A stretch of 64,000 bases of DNA from Brassica napus (lineage: Eukaryota; Streptophyta; Magnoliopsida; Brassicales; Brassicaceae), in assembly GCF_020379485.1 (NCBI RefSeq), contig NC_063448.1, positions 13,167,726 through 13,231,725 on the forward strand, in the 5' to 3' direction. The notes under the pieces are model-generated. The model searched no databases. It was not told the DNA's origin and worked only from the letters and a program-made list of their open reading frames with translations. The position numbers and the translations under genes were made by a program. Each line of letters starts with the position of its first letter. The first letter of the stretch is position 1. This document shows positions 1 to 10,961 of the stretch, piece by piece.

Positions 1-600
1 TGGGAAACGGGTCAAATTCGCCCCGCTTGATCCCCTCCACGGGAATTGGCAGTTAAAAAACATTTGACCCGCATAAACCACATATAAAATTTAGTAGATC
101 TTCATCTAACTTGTTTAAGTTTGTATCCACGGGTTATCCATGAATTGTAATAATTTAAATAAAAATAACTTTTATATATTTTAATTTATTGTAATAATAT
201 ATATATTGTATATTATAAAAATGAAAACAAATTTTATAAAATAATTTTAATTAATATATTTATATACTATAAAATATTTAAAATAAAAATTTAGATAAAT
301 AAGAATTTTTTCTTAATTTCTATTTTGTTTTACAAAAACGGCGGATTGACAAATATCGGGTCGATCCGCATCCATCCAACATCTTAAACATTCAATCCCC
401 AGCAGGTCAAATGATGGGTTATCCGCGGTTTTTGAACCAAATTTCCAGCCTCTAAATCGTTTGATGCATATGTAGAGATAGGTGTTCATGCAAAAAAATC
501 GAAACAAAATCTAAGATGGATTTATCTATGTAATATAATTTGGATTTGAAAGTAGCATATTGAGGAATTGCATAAACTATAGTGTGGAAAAATAAAAGTT
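1..600. other. AT-rich intergenic sequence with hAT-like MITE remnants
   Basis: No gene is visible. The outer parts are richer in GC and contain GGGTCAAAT and GGGTTATCC motifs in inverted arrangement (about 10-140 and 345-430), while the middle is very AT-rich. This resembles the ends of short non-autonomous hAT elements common in Brassicaceae, but no terminal inverted repeat or target duplication could be fixed because the element may start outside the window. Confidence 0.35.
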
Positions 601-607
601 TTAAGTC

Positions 608-1770
608 TTACAAAGACATTAGAGTCTTTATGTGATTGGAATAAACAGCTAAGGTACGTAAAACATCGTCGTCTCCAAGTCCATTAGGGCGCCTAAACTG
701 GTCATCCACAAGTCCTTCAACTACGACTCTTCTGTAGCTGTTTCTGTTCGGATCATAATATAGAAGCCGAACCGGATTCACCAATTCTAATGGCACATAG
801 ATCAACTCACCGGCATCATTGACCCCTTTTAGATCTAAACAGGCATGCGAAATTGGATCATAGCAAAGAAAAGGTAGATGAATATTTTTATACGACCACT
901 CGTGTTTCTCCGCGTCCTCCAAAATCCATATTTTAATATCATCAAATTTTGTAACACCACTAGCTTTTGAAGAAACACAAGCTAACTTCCCGTGGTAAAC
1001 TACGAGGAAAATCTTACGAACACAAGCTAACTTCCATGGTGCTTTGATCATACTCATCTTTTCAGATCTGACATGGAAGCTCACCAGGATATAATCAGTC
1101 AAGTCAAGTTTAAGAGAGGCAAAGTAATACATAACCCCGTTAATGCATTGTCCAGACGAGCAAGGTATATGTTCAGTGATCTCTTGGAGGAGTCTCCATG
1201 ACTCCTGATTATCTCCATTCAATGTAAGGACTAGAGGCCGATTCTCGCCTTCAGAACGATGATAACAAGGCATAGACAGCACTTTGTACGTACCATCAAG
1301 TGGGTCGAATCCTAAAAATCTGGTCGTGTAACTCCATTCTCTTTTGGGATGACGCAACGTTACGGTGCGTCTCATGGTCGGATTCCAAATTGTGAGCATC
1401 CGTGATATTTTAGAGCAGACCATGCCGTGGACGGACACGTTTCAAAACAAGCTACGATTTTCTGGATATGTCATCGCATAAATCTCCGCCTGCTGTTGAG
1501 GTTTGCTATCCAAATTCTGGTTTTGTGGTATGGAGAAACCAAACAGCTTGCCTTTTTTCTCTGACAAGATGAGAAGATGGGGAATTGACCGAGCTGTGAA
1601 CGAGGTAATGAAAGATGGTTGAGTCGTGATTGAGGACCAGACCTTGGAAACGCAGCGAAACTTAGCAGCAGATTTGGCAGGCAGACGTAAGAGTATATCC
1701 GAGACTAAATCCACAGGTAAGTACGTTGCTTCCGATTGTCTTGTTCTCCCAACTTCTTTGTGTGGCTTCT
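608..1770 (-). pseudogene. F-box protein pseudogene (F-box plus F-box-associated domain)
   Basis: On the minus strand an F-box (VDLVSDILLRLPAKSA, then FRCVSKVWSSI) starts near 1714 and is followed, in the same frame, by an F-box-associated domain with IWNPTMRRTVTL near 1395-1360 and ending TLAVYSNHIKTLMSL. Intact relatives are roughly 370-400 aa adaptors that bind SKP1 in SCF ubiquitin ligases. Here a single in-frame TGA at 1442-1444 separates the two halves, and the frame upstream of the F-box is open to 1771 but has no ATG. The copy therefore looks recently inactivated by a nonsense change and a lost start. A second, shorter copy of its 3' half lies at about 9018-9560. Family assignment is firm; exact orthology is not known. 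Confidence 0.8.
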
Positions 1771-1795
1771 ATGATATTATTACAATCGCTTATTC

Positions 1796-1847
1796 AAGAG
1801 ACTGTCTCTTAGCTTTTTTTAGTGAAAAGCTAAGAGACTGTATCTTA
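1796..1847. repeat. Short foldback (stem-loop) sequence
   Basis: The arms at about 1796-1819 and 1825-1847 are near-perfect inverted copies (left AGAGACTGTCTCTTAGCTTT, right AAAGCTAAGAGACTGTATCT). The AAGAGAC motif recurs in the Harbinger-type MITEs of this window, so this is probably a remnant of such a MITE next to the Harbinger element. Confidence 0.55.
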
Positions 1848-2086
1848 TATTACGTTAAACATGTTCGGCATCTTTTAATAATTTTTAAATATTAAATGTT
1901 ACTTAAGAGACATAGTTAAGAGACACCAACATTTTTGTATTTCAATGAGAGTCTCTTATTTAGGGGTTCTTAAAAAAAATTAAACATTGTTTAATTAAAA
2001 ATAAAATTTATTTATTAAATAAAACATTGTAAAAAATAGCATTTTAAACAATGATTTAAAAAAACATAATTTCACAAAAAAAAACC

Positions 2087-2150
2087 ATGGCAAAACGAGC
2101 TTGCAAGACTCCAAAAGCACGCTCGACATCTTTTCGGAAAAACATGAGAA
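2087..2150 (-). repeat. Partial second copy of the Harbinger transposase 3' region
   Basis: About 60 bases here (AGCTTGCAAGACTCCAAAAG, then GCACGCTCGACAT) repeat the transposase stretch at 3452-3505 in the same orientation with few differences. It lies in the left flank of the element and is followed by unrelated sequence. It looks like the remains of an internally deleted derivative or a copying error. Confidence 0.6.
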
Positions 2151-3130
2151 AGGAAGGAAGAACATGAGAAGAAAGAATAAAGGCTTGTGAATACACTTTC
2201 ATGACAAGCTATTATTTGTACAAAGGCTAGTGAATACATTTTCATTTCCGTGATACACTTTCATTTTACACGTGACCACAGCAATACAAGAAAAGACAAT
2301 CATGTACTTGATACAAGAAAACAACGTGACCAATGTACGTGATACAAGAAAACAAGACAAACTCTAGGTTCGTGATACAAGAAAACAAGACAACAAAAGA
2401 ACCATGGATGCTCTGCCTTCATCATACTATTTTTCACCTTCTTTTTGAAAGACGGCCCGTAACTATAGCAGTCCATGCAACTGCAATCGCCACTGATGAT
2501 ATTATCCTCTTAAAACACTGAGTCGTCGTTTGGTATCTCCATTAGATCTCTTATCTGTAAAATTCCAATACAATACATGTGAGAACCAATCTTTCATGAC
2601 TACAAGACCTGATGTTCAATCATATCGCAATGCAATGTTCACAGTTTAATAACAAGAAGAACAAACACCAGCTTTGGTGCTACATTAACTCATAACTCTT
2701 ACACTGAGTTAAAAACAACAACGACAGGAACAACAAACACAACAGCTCCATGACAATAACTTCAAATACAACAAACAACTAAAACAGCTCCATGACAATA
2801 ACTTAAAGTTTATCGACATTAACTCTTAAATTAGAAACGTTTACCGGGTTTAGAATGGTTTCTGTGAGGTTTGCGACTTTGTAGCAGTTGCAGAATTCGA
2901 ATGATGGCAAGGTTGTGTTCTCCTCCTTATCAGCTAGGTCCCAAAACATTCTGGTTCAGCTACAATAACTCAAGGCAGATGAATCTTCTCTTCCTTGCTA
3001 TAAGTAAAGCTGCATTCTCCGGCGAATCCTCCGATCTGTAAAGTCTTAAACCTTTTTAAGACCTAAACCTCAGATTTAAGCACTGACCCATAAGTCAAAT
3101 TCAAGATCAAAGAGCTAAGTCACATCCAGA
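2151..3130. other. Non-coding left part of the Harbinger element
   Basis: No coding potential beyond chance ORFs. It has short repeats of a GTGATACAAGAAAACAA motif at about 2305-2395 and AACAACA-rich stretches. It corresponds to the 3' untranslated and subterminal region of the transposase side. Confidence 0.5.
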
Positions 3131-3134
3131 AAGT

Positions 3135-4464
3135 TCAGCAACTACTTCTAGTGTGATAAACCCAAATCAATTCAACCAAATCAGCTTTGAGTTGTTGATG
3201 CATTTGTCTATCTCGAATTCTAGTTCGAACACCAATCATATTGGCGATATTTGTAGGCATATATGTAGAAAAATCGAGATCGACATGTGAACTTCCGATG
3301 TCTTCTCCTTGTTGGAACTCTGAAACATCAAATTGAGTATATCTATCTCGTTCGTCTTCTACTATCATATTATGAAGTATGATACATGCTCTCATAATCT
3401 TCCCAATTTTGGCTTTATCCCAAAAAAGCGCCGGATTTTAACAATGACAAAGCGAGCTTGCAAGACTCCAAAAGCACGCTCGACATTTTTTCGGACAGCT
3501 TCTTGATGTTGAGCAAATAAAACCGCTTTCGGCCCTTGTGGTATTGGAATAGATTGGATAAAAGTTGTCCATTTCGGATAAATACCGTCGATGAGATTGT
3601 AAGCCAAATGATACTCACTTCGATTGACAGAGAAAGTGACTTGCGGAGCATGACCTTTTAATATGTCATCAAAAACCGGTGAGCGATCAAGAACATTGAT
3701 ATCATTTAAGGTACCTGGAGGTCCAAAAAAACGCATGCCATATTCATAGATCATACGAAGCAACCGCCTCTAAAACGATTGTGAATTTTCCCGAACCACG
3801 TGAATATTGACATTTCCAAGCGGTGGGACAATTCTTCCACTCCCAATGCATACAATCGATGCTTCCTATCATCTCAGGAAATCCACGATGTTCACCAATA
3901 TCAAGTAGACGTTTAAGATCATCCGGTGTTGGTCTTCGTAGGTACTCCTCGCCGAATAAATTTATTATTCCTTCCACAAAATGTTCCAAACATGACCGAG
4001 TAGTAGTTGAATCGAGTCGGAGGTATTCGTCTACAGTATCAGCCACACTACCATATGCCAATACAAGAATGGCTGCCGTACACTTCTGAAGTGGAGAGAG
4101 ACTAAGCCTTCCGAGACAATCTTTCTTTTGTCGAAAGAATTCCACTTCATTGGAGAGTCGATCAACAATATGCATGAACAATGGCTTGTTCATTCTAAAT
4201 CGTCGTCGGAAAAGATTTTGAGAGTATGTTGGAGTTTCACTCAAATAATCATTCCATAAACGGAGATCGCCTTCTTCACGATTTTTTTCGATATAAGCTC
4301 TTTTTTTTCCTTCTCTTCCTTTCTTCTCCATGATCACCAATGGAAAAAATCTCGAATGTTTGCTCAAATTGTTGATCAAAATGATGATCAAAATATTGAT
4401 CAAAATGTTGATCAAAAGATTCGTCATCTACTCCCTCAAAAGTGTTAAAAGAAAAAGATGCCAT
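3135..4464 (-). pseudogene. HARBI1-like Harbinger transposase (DDE superfamily), broken
   Basis: The protein catalyses cut-and-paste excision and insertion at TWA sites together with ORF1. The N-terminus is judged to be the MASFSFNTFEGVDDE reading frame starting at 4464, rich in FDQ repeats. The core continues with LRLWNDYLSE, FRRRFRMNKPLFMHIVDRL, IGSIDCMHWEWKNCP (first catalytic Asp), LNDINVLDRSPVFDD (second Asp) and NVERAFGVLQARF (Glu), ending MRACIILHNMIVEDERD. Four lesions are visible: a frame change in an A-rich run near 4300, a TGA at 3744-3746 where the family has Trp (YDLWIW), an extra base in the T-run near 3724-3730, and a one-base loss near 3433-3437. Domain order and DDE residues make the call firm. 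Confidence 0.88.
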
Positions 4465-5207
4465 ATATGTGATAAGAAAGTAGAATGTGAATAAAAGGAG
4501 AAAATTTCACTTTGTTTTAAACTTCTGAACTTGCGAGAAAGGAGAGAAAGAAACGAACTTGTTTTGTATAAAGGAGAGAAGAATGACTTTGTTTTAATTG
4601 TAACTTGGTTGATGAGATAAATTGTGCAAAGGAGAGAAGAAAGAAACACATATATAGACGATTACATGATTGTAACTTGTTTGATGAGGTAAATTGTACA
4701 CAACACCGCAAGACCACAACACTACATGTCCGTGACATGAACAAGACAGAACACCACAAGACCACAACACTATAAAACATGTGACTCATGACGACAGAAG
4801 ACCATAAAACTACAACGACACAAAGGGCCCGCACACAAAACTACAAAACATGTGACATATGACCAGAAGACACACAATACATGCCCGTGAGACAAGACTA
4901 CAAGCGTACAAAACATGTGATTTCCCTCTTGACCACAACGACACAGAGAGCCTGCACACCTTGTCCGTGATTTCACCTTGTTGATGGAAAGACTAAGCCT
5001 GCACAATCATACAAAATATACATAGAGTTAACAAGTGAGAAGAAGCTCAATTTAACAATAACAAGAACATTAACTTCATTAAAATTAAGGGAACAAGAAA
5101 CACAGACTTAACACAAGATCAACAAACAAAAGCAACTTAGACAAAACACTTAGAGCAAATTAAACAGCTACACTTAGAGCAAAGTACACAGCTACACTTA
5201 GAGCAAA

Positions 5208-6086
5208 CTAATCAGACAACAACTCAGTTATGAGCTTCTTCTTCAGAGCCTCTTCATACTCAGCAAGCGGATCTTTTTTAGCAAATAGACTCTCAAGTAG
5301 TTTCATCTTGGACAGCCTTTCTTTGAAAGCCAGATCCTGCTTCTTGATGCTCCACATACTCTCAAACTCTGCCACCTCTTTCCCTTCTACAAGCGGCTTC
5401 TTACCACGAGTTTTTGAAGCCTTCACACCCAGGGGCCGGTTGGTGACATGATCATCTTCACCAGTATCGGTTAAATTTGCTTGAGAACTTGCTGAGTGTG
5501 AACCGTCCTCACACTTCCTCCTTTTTAAGCTTCCTTCAGTTTTTGAAGTTGAAAGATCACACCACTTTTGGTCATTGCGCAGTTCCTTCCAACAATGTTC
5601 AAGAGTGAATTTCTTATGACGGTTGTTAAAGAAGATTTCGTGGGCGAGTTTGAGAATATCATTCTCATTTTGCCCACTACTTTTGCCTCTGGTTGTAGTT
5701 TCATAGGCTCCACAGAACTTGCATACTTGGTCGTTGATCCTATGCCAACGTTTCTTACAATGAGCCGCTTCCCTTCTATCAGAGGCAGCAATCTTAGGAC
5801 TGGCCGAAAAGTATGTTGCAATTCGTTTCCAGAATGCAACAGACCGTTGCTCATTCCCAACAACGGGATCTTTGCTCGTGTTTAACCACGAGCTGATAAG
5901 CACGATATCATCCGATGGCGTCCACGTCCTTCTTTCCTTGCGCTCTAGAGGAGTGTCTTCTTCCAAGTTTGTAACGTCGTTAGCTTCACTGCCGAATAGA
6001 GGAATACCAGAAGAGTCTAAACCTAAGCTACTATCTTGTTGACTTTGAAGAAGATCAACAAAATTTCGATATGGATTGTCATCCAT
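5208..6086 (-). CDS. Harbinger ORF1: Myb/SANT-like DNA-binding protein
   Basis: A complete 292-residue ORF from the Met at 6086 (MDDNPYRNFVDLLQSQQ); the frame also extends to a Met at 6119. The Myb/SANT-like (trihelix-like) domain begins at RRTWTPSDDIVLISSWLN and continues through SVAFWKRIATYF and HCKKRWHRIND. The C-terminal third is charged and helical. In Pong-like elements this protein binds the transposon ends and recruits the transposase to DNA; plant genome annotations often mislabel such proteins as glutathione S-transferase T3-like. It is encoded upstream of the transposase on the same strand. Being intact beside a ruined transposase, it could still act on related elements, which is inference. 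Confidence 0.85.
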   Translation of the reverse strand: MDDNPYRNFVDLLQSQQDSSLGLDSSGIPLFGSEANDVTNLEEDTPLERKERRTWTPSDDIVLISSWLNTSKDPVVGNEQRSVAFWKRIATYFSASPKIAASDRREAAHCKKRWHRINDQVCKFCGAYETTTRGKSSGQNENDILKLAHEIFFNNRHKKFTLEHCWKELRNDQKWCDLSTSKTEGSLKRRKCEDGSHSASSQANLTDTGEDDHVTNRPLGVKASKTRGKKPLVEGKEVAEFESMWSIKKQDLAFKERLSKMKLLESLFAKKDPLAEYEEALKKKLITELLSD

Positions 6087-6119
6087 ATCTGAAAGGGTAC
6101 AAAGAAGAGAGAAGGACAA

Positions 6120-7000
6120 GAAGCTCAGGAGAAGGAAGAGAAGAACAGAAGAAAGAAGAGCAGAGCCGCGTTTAATTCATTACAAGAATGAGAAGATGAA
6201 GATGTGTTTAATTGACGTTATAAACAACCATAAAACATTTATCACAAAGACATGACATATATCTAAAACATTTATCACAAAGCAACCTATTCAACTTGAC
6301 ATATAGCTGCAACATTCATCACAAAGCAATTTAATACCTACACAACCTTTATCTAACGCTAAAGGCTCCTAACCAGATCATTTATTACCGAGATTCAACC
6401 AATATCTACCACTAATCAATTCAACAGATCAAAGCGAAAAGTATTACATGTTTTGCTCTTCTCTGCGTTGCTCTCTCTTCTCGTCATTATGTTTGAGGAA
6501 CCTTGGTAATGTACATGCTCCATCCACGATTTGAAACAATGAAAAACAGAAACAAATCAAATACAATCACAACATTTATATCTTAAATTGATCAAGCCAC
6601 ATAACCAGACAATACTAAACACTGAAACGAGCAATACACATGAACATCTCATTACACATGATCATCTCATTATCGACCAATACACATGAACATCTCATTA
6701 CACATGAACATCTCATTAGACATGATCATTATACGTCTACAATACAGTAAAGGAAACAATATTTGTAGAGAAACTAGAAGACCAAACGATCAATACACAT
6801 GAAATGCAAATTGATACACAAACGATCAAGACAGTAAAGGAAACAATCAAGTCTCATAATCAAATCTCATAATCCGTAACACAAATCGTATACAGAACAT
6901 AAAAGATCCATCTGTCACACGAACAGTAAGACCACAGTCCTTCACATGCAAAACCATCTCGATTTGACTAAGCCAATTGAAGGATTCAAACAACCAAAAA
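6120..7000. repeat. Harbinger leader with short imperfect tandem repeats
   Basis: Non-coding sequence upstream of ORF1. At about 6235-6330 ACATTTATCACAAAG is repeated, and at about 6635-6735 units of ACACATGAACATCTCATT recur several times. Nothing here looks coding. Confidence 0.5.
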
Positions 7001-7449
7001 AAATTAACAGACCTTTACCTTCGATTCGACCGAGCCCGGCAATTTCCTTCGATTCGACCGAGGAGAGCAACCGGTTCCTTTGAGGAGAGCAACCGGTTTC
7101 GTTTCTTCACTTTGTCGAGGACAGGAACCAGCGATTCTCTTCACTTCGTCGATGAGCTTTTGAAGCCTTTCTTCGATTTGGTTCGCCGTGGAGAAGACGC
7201 GGTGATTTTCTCTCCCCCTTCATCGATGAGAGAACACGACGATGAAAGCGTCGAAATGAAGCGACTTTTCTCGATCCCTCGTTTTCTCCTCCGAAAACGT
7301 TCTCCATGTGACTCGTGTCCCAGAAGGAACGGTTCTTCTGGCCCTTAAATTAGAGACGTAGCTTAAGTAAATAAGCCTTTTCTTTTTTTTCTTTAATTGC
7401 CTAATTTTCTAAAAACCTAACTTAAGCTACCGCGTTAAACATGGTCTAA

Positions 7450-7704
7450 GAGCATCTCTATTAATGGGACGGAGGGCAGTATCTTTGAGTATTAAAATAT
7501 TAGAAAAAAGTAAAACATTAATGAGAAAGAAAGACACAAGTTCTAAAAAGATAAATTATAGAACCCTAGTGACATTTTCTCCGCATGCCTATTTTTTTAT
7601 TTGTTTATTTTTTCTTTTCTGTTTTAAAATAAGTGTAAAATAAAATATTTATATATAACAAAATTTAAGCAACCTGTCAGAGGTTTTAACCAATAATATT
7701 GCTC
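7450..7704. mobile_element. Harbinger-type MITE, 255 bp
   Basis: The left end GAGCATCTCTATTAATGGG at 7450 is matched by a right end in inverted orientation (AACCAATAATATTGCTC, ending 7704), and TAA stands on both sides (7447-7449 and 7705-7707). This is the trinucleotide duplication expected of PIF/Harbinger elements. It has no coding capacity. Confidence 0.7.
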
Positions 7705-7707
7705 TAA

Positions 7708-7880
7708 GAGCATCATTAACCCTATAACCTCATTTGGGTTTTTAATGACTTTTTTAATAATAAAAGTTAGTTAAGCACTTTAGTTAAGAAACACCTAGTT
7801 TTTGTGTTCCATTGGGAGTTTCTTAATCAAGGGTTCTTGAAAAAAAAAAACCATAAGTGATACCGTTAACAACATCTCTC
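7708..7880. mobile_element. Second MITE abutting the first
   Basis: A new end, GAGCATCATTAACC, begins immediately after the TAA that closes the preceding MITE. The inner sequence (TTAAGAAACACC, GGGAGTTTCTTAATCAAGGG) resembles the Harbinger subterminal sequence at 1905-1975. A possible right end, GTTAACAACATCTCTC, is at about 7865-7880 but matches only partly. Confidence 0.45.
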
Positions 7881-7888
7881 AAATAATC

Positions 7889-8538
7889 ACTCTACACACA
7901 CAAAGGCATATTACTTGGAACACACCTTTTATTTATAGTACCAGAGTGAAACTTTACTTTCCCCTTTTTAAGATCTTCCAAGTACTGCCAACAAACATGA
8001 CGTTTAGAAATCTAGTGAATCGAGACTACAGAGTAAACGCGATTGTTCTGTATACATATACTTACTAAGTTTAAGGTAACATATTACATATATAGATGAA
8101 AAAGCCAGGGAATCAAACGGTATCTCGTCTAGTGCGAAAAGACGGCACTCCAATGACTCCGGACCAGGCGCAAAATCAAGATTCTTAAGTCTTGCCAAGA
8201 AGATAACATACGTCTGCTCCAAAAAACAAGCAGCCATTATAAGTAAAAGTGATATGAAGAGGGAAGAGAAGGATAACACTAGGAATGTTTTGCACTTTAC
8301 TTGGCCAATAAGAGGAATATCAAATTGAGCAAAAGGTGAGATCACTTCCACAGTGGCTCCTGCTTCTTCCCAAGTCTCCCTCATTGCTCCTTCCGCAGCT
8401 GACTCTCCAACCTCTAGATAACCAGCAGGAAGAGTCCTGTGTACTCATAAAAATCCAATCTTTTACTCATGTAAACAAACAACACAACCACACGAAGGCT
8501 TTGTATATGGACTTACCATAGTTCAAGAGGCCTCCAAC
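7889..8538 (-). pseudogene. NUDX23-like Nudix hydrolase gene fragment
   Basis: Minus-strand exons encode the second half of a plastid ADP-ribose/FAD diphosphatase of the Arabidopsis NUDT23 type. The exon ending at about 8521 (followed by GTAAGT) gives ...LW. The next (about 8437-8308) gives [20 protein letters not shown] and [11 protein letters not shown], a Nudix box with the expected G, E, RE..EE and G. Then come [20 protein letters not shown] with [20 protein letters not shown] (about 8219-8095), and a last exon LEDLKKGKVKFHSGTINKR near 7985-7930. Introns with splice sites are still present. The N-terminal half and transit peptide are absent; upstream sequence is an unrelated repeated fragment. 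This is a captured or truncated gene piece, not a working gene. Confidence 0.8.
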
Positions 8539-8539
8539 T

Positions 8540-8725
8540 GCATCTACGTCCACTTTTTTGTCCGCTAAGTGCTGGTGTTATTTTCAGTTTTTGGATACAT
8601 GATCGCATAGATGACAGAATGTGGAATGCACCGGAAACATCCAGGCCATGATCCAAGCTATTCAATGTGGTCACAAGCTAATCTTTCCGCTCATAATATG
8701 GATCAATGGCTTCACAAGTACTACC
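8540..8725 (+). repeat. Copy A of a 180-bp duplicated gene fragment
   Basis: This stretch matches 11067-11240 in the same orientation, including CACCGGAAACAT and CATGATCCAAGCTATTCAAT, with scattered differences. It directly abuts the truncated 5' side of the NUDX23-like fragment, marking the junction of a rearranged mosaic. Confidence 0.7.
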
Positions 8726-9017
8726 TTTTTAAAAAAAATATGTTAAAAAGGAGATATTGAACTTGCATAAATTGTTTGAATTGTATTGACTATACTATCT
8801 ACTATCAACCAGAGAGAAAAAGTGCCAGTAGCTAGGGTTTTGACTGAAATTGTAATCCCCTAATCCGAAACCATATTATTTGACTATATGACCTTTAGAC
8901 TTTGCATATAATTTTTTTTTTCAATTGAGCTAAGCACATTTGGTTGAATGAACAAGTTTATTTTTTTTTTATATAATTGGTTTTTTTTCCACGGTACTCA
9001 GACTGTATGAAAACGAG

Positions 9018-9560
9018 CTGGTGTTCATGCAGGCAGTTGAAACAAAAGCTAAGATGGATATTTGTCTCTGTAAATATAATATGGATCTGAAAGTATCATA
9101 TATTAAGGAATTGCATAGAATATAGTGAGAAAAATAAATGTAAGTCTTAGAACGACATTAGAGTCTCTATTTGATTGGAATAAACAGCCAAGGTACGTAA
9201 AATGTCGTTGTCTCCAATTCCATTACGGCGCCTAAACTGGTCATCCGCAAGTCCTTCAACTACCACTCTCCTGTAGACGTTTCTGTTCAGATCATAATAT
9301 AGAGTCCGAACTGGATTCACCAATTCTAATGGTACATAGATCAACCCACCGGCATCATCCTCTTAGATCTAAACAGGCATGCGAAATTGGATCATAGCGA
9401 GGAAAAGGTAGATGAATTTCTTTATACGACCACTCGTGTTTCTCCGCGTCCTCCAAAATCCATATTTCAATATCATCAACTTTTGTAACATCATTATCTT
9501 TTGAAGAAACACAAGCTAACTTCCCTTGGTAAAGTAAGGGAAAATCTTAGGAACACTAAG
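9018..9560 (-). pseudogene. Second F-box gene fragment (3' part only)
   Basis: Minus-strand homologue of about 480-1030. It includes the last 65 codons (MIYVPLELVNPVRTLYYDL to QIETLMSF, 9344-9147) plus 3' flank, and a degraded upstream part (LPFPRYDPISHACLDL near 9410-9360). A small deletion near 9353 joins the two in different frames and there is no F-box. It lies about 8.5 kb from its sister copy, in the same orientation. Confidence 0.75.
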
Positions 9561-9745
9561 GGGGTGTATTGAATTAAGTGTTTTAGGAGATTTTAGAGTG
9601 TTTTAATTTTGATGAGATTTTGGTGAGTTTTGAAGTTGTTTGAGTGATTTTAATAAAGTTTAAAAATAAAAATAAAGTTTATAGATGATTTGGTAAGATA
9701 TTTTCTAAAGTTTTTAGAATTGTCTAGGTGATTTAACTGAAATGT
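9551..9745. mobile_element. Candidate MITE interrupting the F-box fragment
   Basis: F-box similarity stops at about 9555, where GGGGGTGTATTGAATTAAGT begins. This is a G-rich end followed by a T-rich body, typical of short non-autonomous elements in Brassicaceae. No clear right end was found. Confidence 0.3.
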
Positions 9746-10109
9746 TAATATTTAACACGATAGACTCTAGGCATTGAGTCCAATGTCCGTGCAAGTTCCA
9801 CAATATACGTCACATGAGAAACCATTTGAAATTAAACAGTGTGAATTGAGCAACTAAAACTGGAAAAATAAAATGCTTAGGGAAGTAAAAGTACGTGGCC
9901 ACCAAGATCAGAATCCTGACTAAGCTCCATGTTTTCACCACGTATCAAACCATGAAGACTATAAGACAATATCAGAACAGCTACAACTTAAAACTCACAC
10001 CTATAGAACACCATTACTTCCATTAAAAGTAGCATCTTATACATTATGACAGTCATCTATACTCTTGAGTGGGATTTGTTGTGTTGGTTTTGGCTCTGGT
10101 GTCATATAT

Positions 10110-10640
10110 TTTGTTTATATACAACTCGGCATGCCTTTAACGTTCAAACTAGTAAAGATTTGCATCTTAACAAAGTGAGTGGTCAGGTCCGAGTTATGAC
10201 TGTTGGCAATGGCATGATTTTTGCTGGTACAAGTGTAAGTATTTTAGTTTCCTCTCGCTTTCTACTTGTGCTAGTTCTCTGCTTCTTTGTTGATTCTAAA
10301 GTAAATTACTTTTCTGCAGCCCGGTAGATTATATGTCAGTAAAGCAACTGACACCGAGTCTGATCCTTTCACATATCTCACATCTCTGGAGGGATGCCAT
10401 AGCGGTGAAGTCACATGATTCATTGTTGGAGGTCAGCGACTACACTCTGGGTCTGTTGATAAAACAATTAAGGTGTGGGATCTGAATACAATGGAATTAC
10501 AATGACTATTAGGCAACATACCGACACGATCACCTCCCTCCTGTGTTGGGATCAGTATCTCATATAGTCATATCGTCATCGTTGGATGAAACCATCAAAA
10601 TCTGGGTTTATTTTGAAAATGGCAGCATTGTTATTGAACT
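10110..10640 (+). pseudogene. CCCH zinc-finger/WD40 (ZFWD-type) gene fragment
   Basis: The plus strand reads HAFNVQTSKDLHLNKVSGQV and RVMTVGNGMIFAGTS, then an intron (GTAAGT at 10218 to CAG at 10320), then YVSKATDTESDPFTYLTSLE, IVGGQRLHSGSVDKTIKVWD and QHTDTITSLLCWDQYLI. These are consecutive WD40 blades of the plant ZFWD family, nuclear proteins with N-terminal CCCH fingers. The zinc-finger part and last blades are missing. Stop codons (for example the TGA at 10419) and frame changes break the remainder. It is another member of the 8-11.6 kb fragment mosaic. Confidence 0.8.
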
Positions 10641-10961
10641 GAATATGCCACAATCGACGACGAGGCTACTTTGAGTCCGTGAGAGGATGGAACCAGGCTG
10701 GCGACTAACCTCATAGAGCATGAGGGATTGAGTATCAGCGAAGTAGAGATAAGAAAAGCTGAAATCTTCGGATTAGGCTCGTTGGTGGCGCTTTGAACAG
10801 AAGGAAGAGGTGGCTCGGTGTGGAGGGGAGAGCAAGAGGTGGGGTTGATGAGGTGAAGAGAGTGGTGGCTAGGTGAGGAGGAGAGAGGAGGAGGTGATGT
10901 GGAGAAGAGACTGGTGGCTGGGTAAGGAAGAACATCAAAACCAGAGCAAGTCTCGACTTTT

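Larger units (their letters stand above)
1905..7446 (-). mobile_element. PIF/Harbinger (Pong-like) DNA transposon
   Basis: The two hallmark genes of Pong-like elements lie in the same orientation: a Myb/SANT-like ORF1 (5208-6086) upstream of a HARBI1-type DDE transposase (about 3135-4464). The right end is taken as AAACATGGTC at 7437-7446, followed by the target trinucleotide TAA (7447-7449), because the same end motif closes MITEs elsewhere in the window (for example 42689). The left end is not resolved. It lies between about 1850 and 1980, where AAGAGAC and GGGGTTCTTA subterminal motifs occur. ORF1 is intact but the transposase is broken, so the element cannot move by itself. Confidence 0.75.

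Noticed and set aside
5525..5885. ORFs on both strands inside 5.2-6.1 kb
   Set aside because: These are shadows of the Myb-like ORF1.
6977..7348. 123-codon plus-strand ORF
   Set aside because: It lies in the leader of the Harbinger ORF1 and has no recognisable domain; it overlaps an equally open frame on the minus strand.
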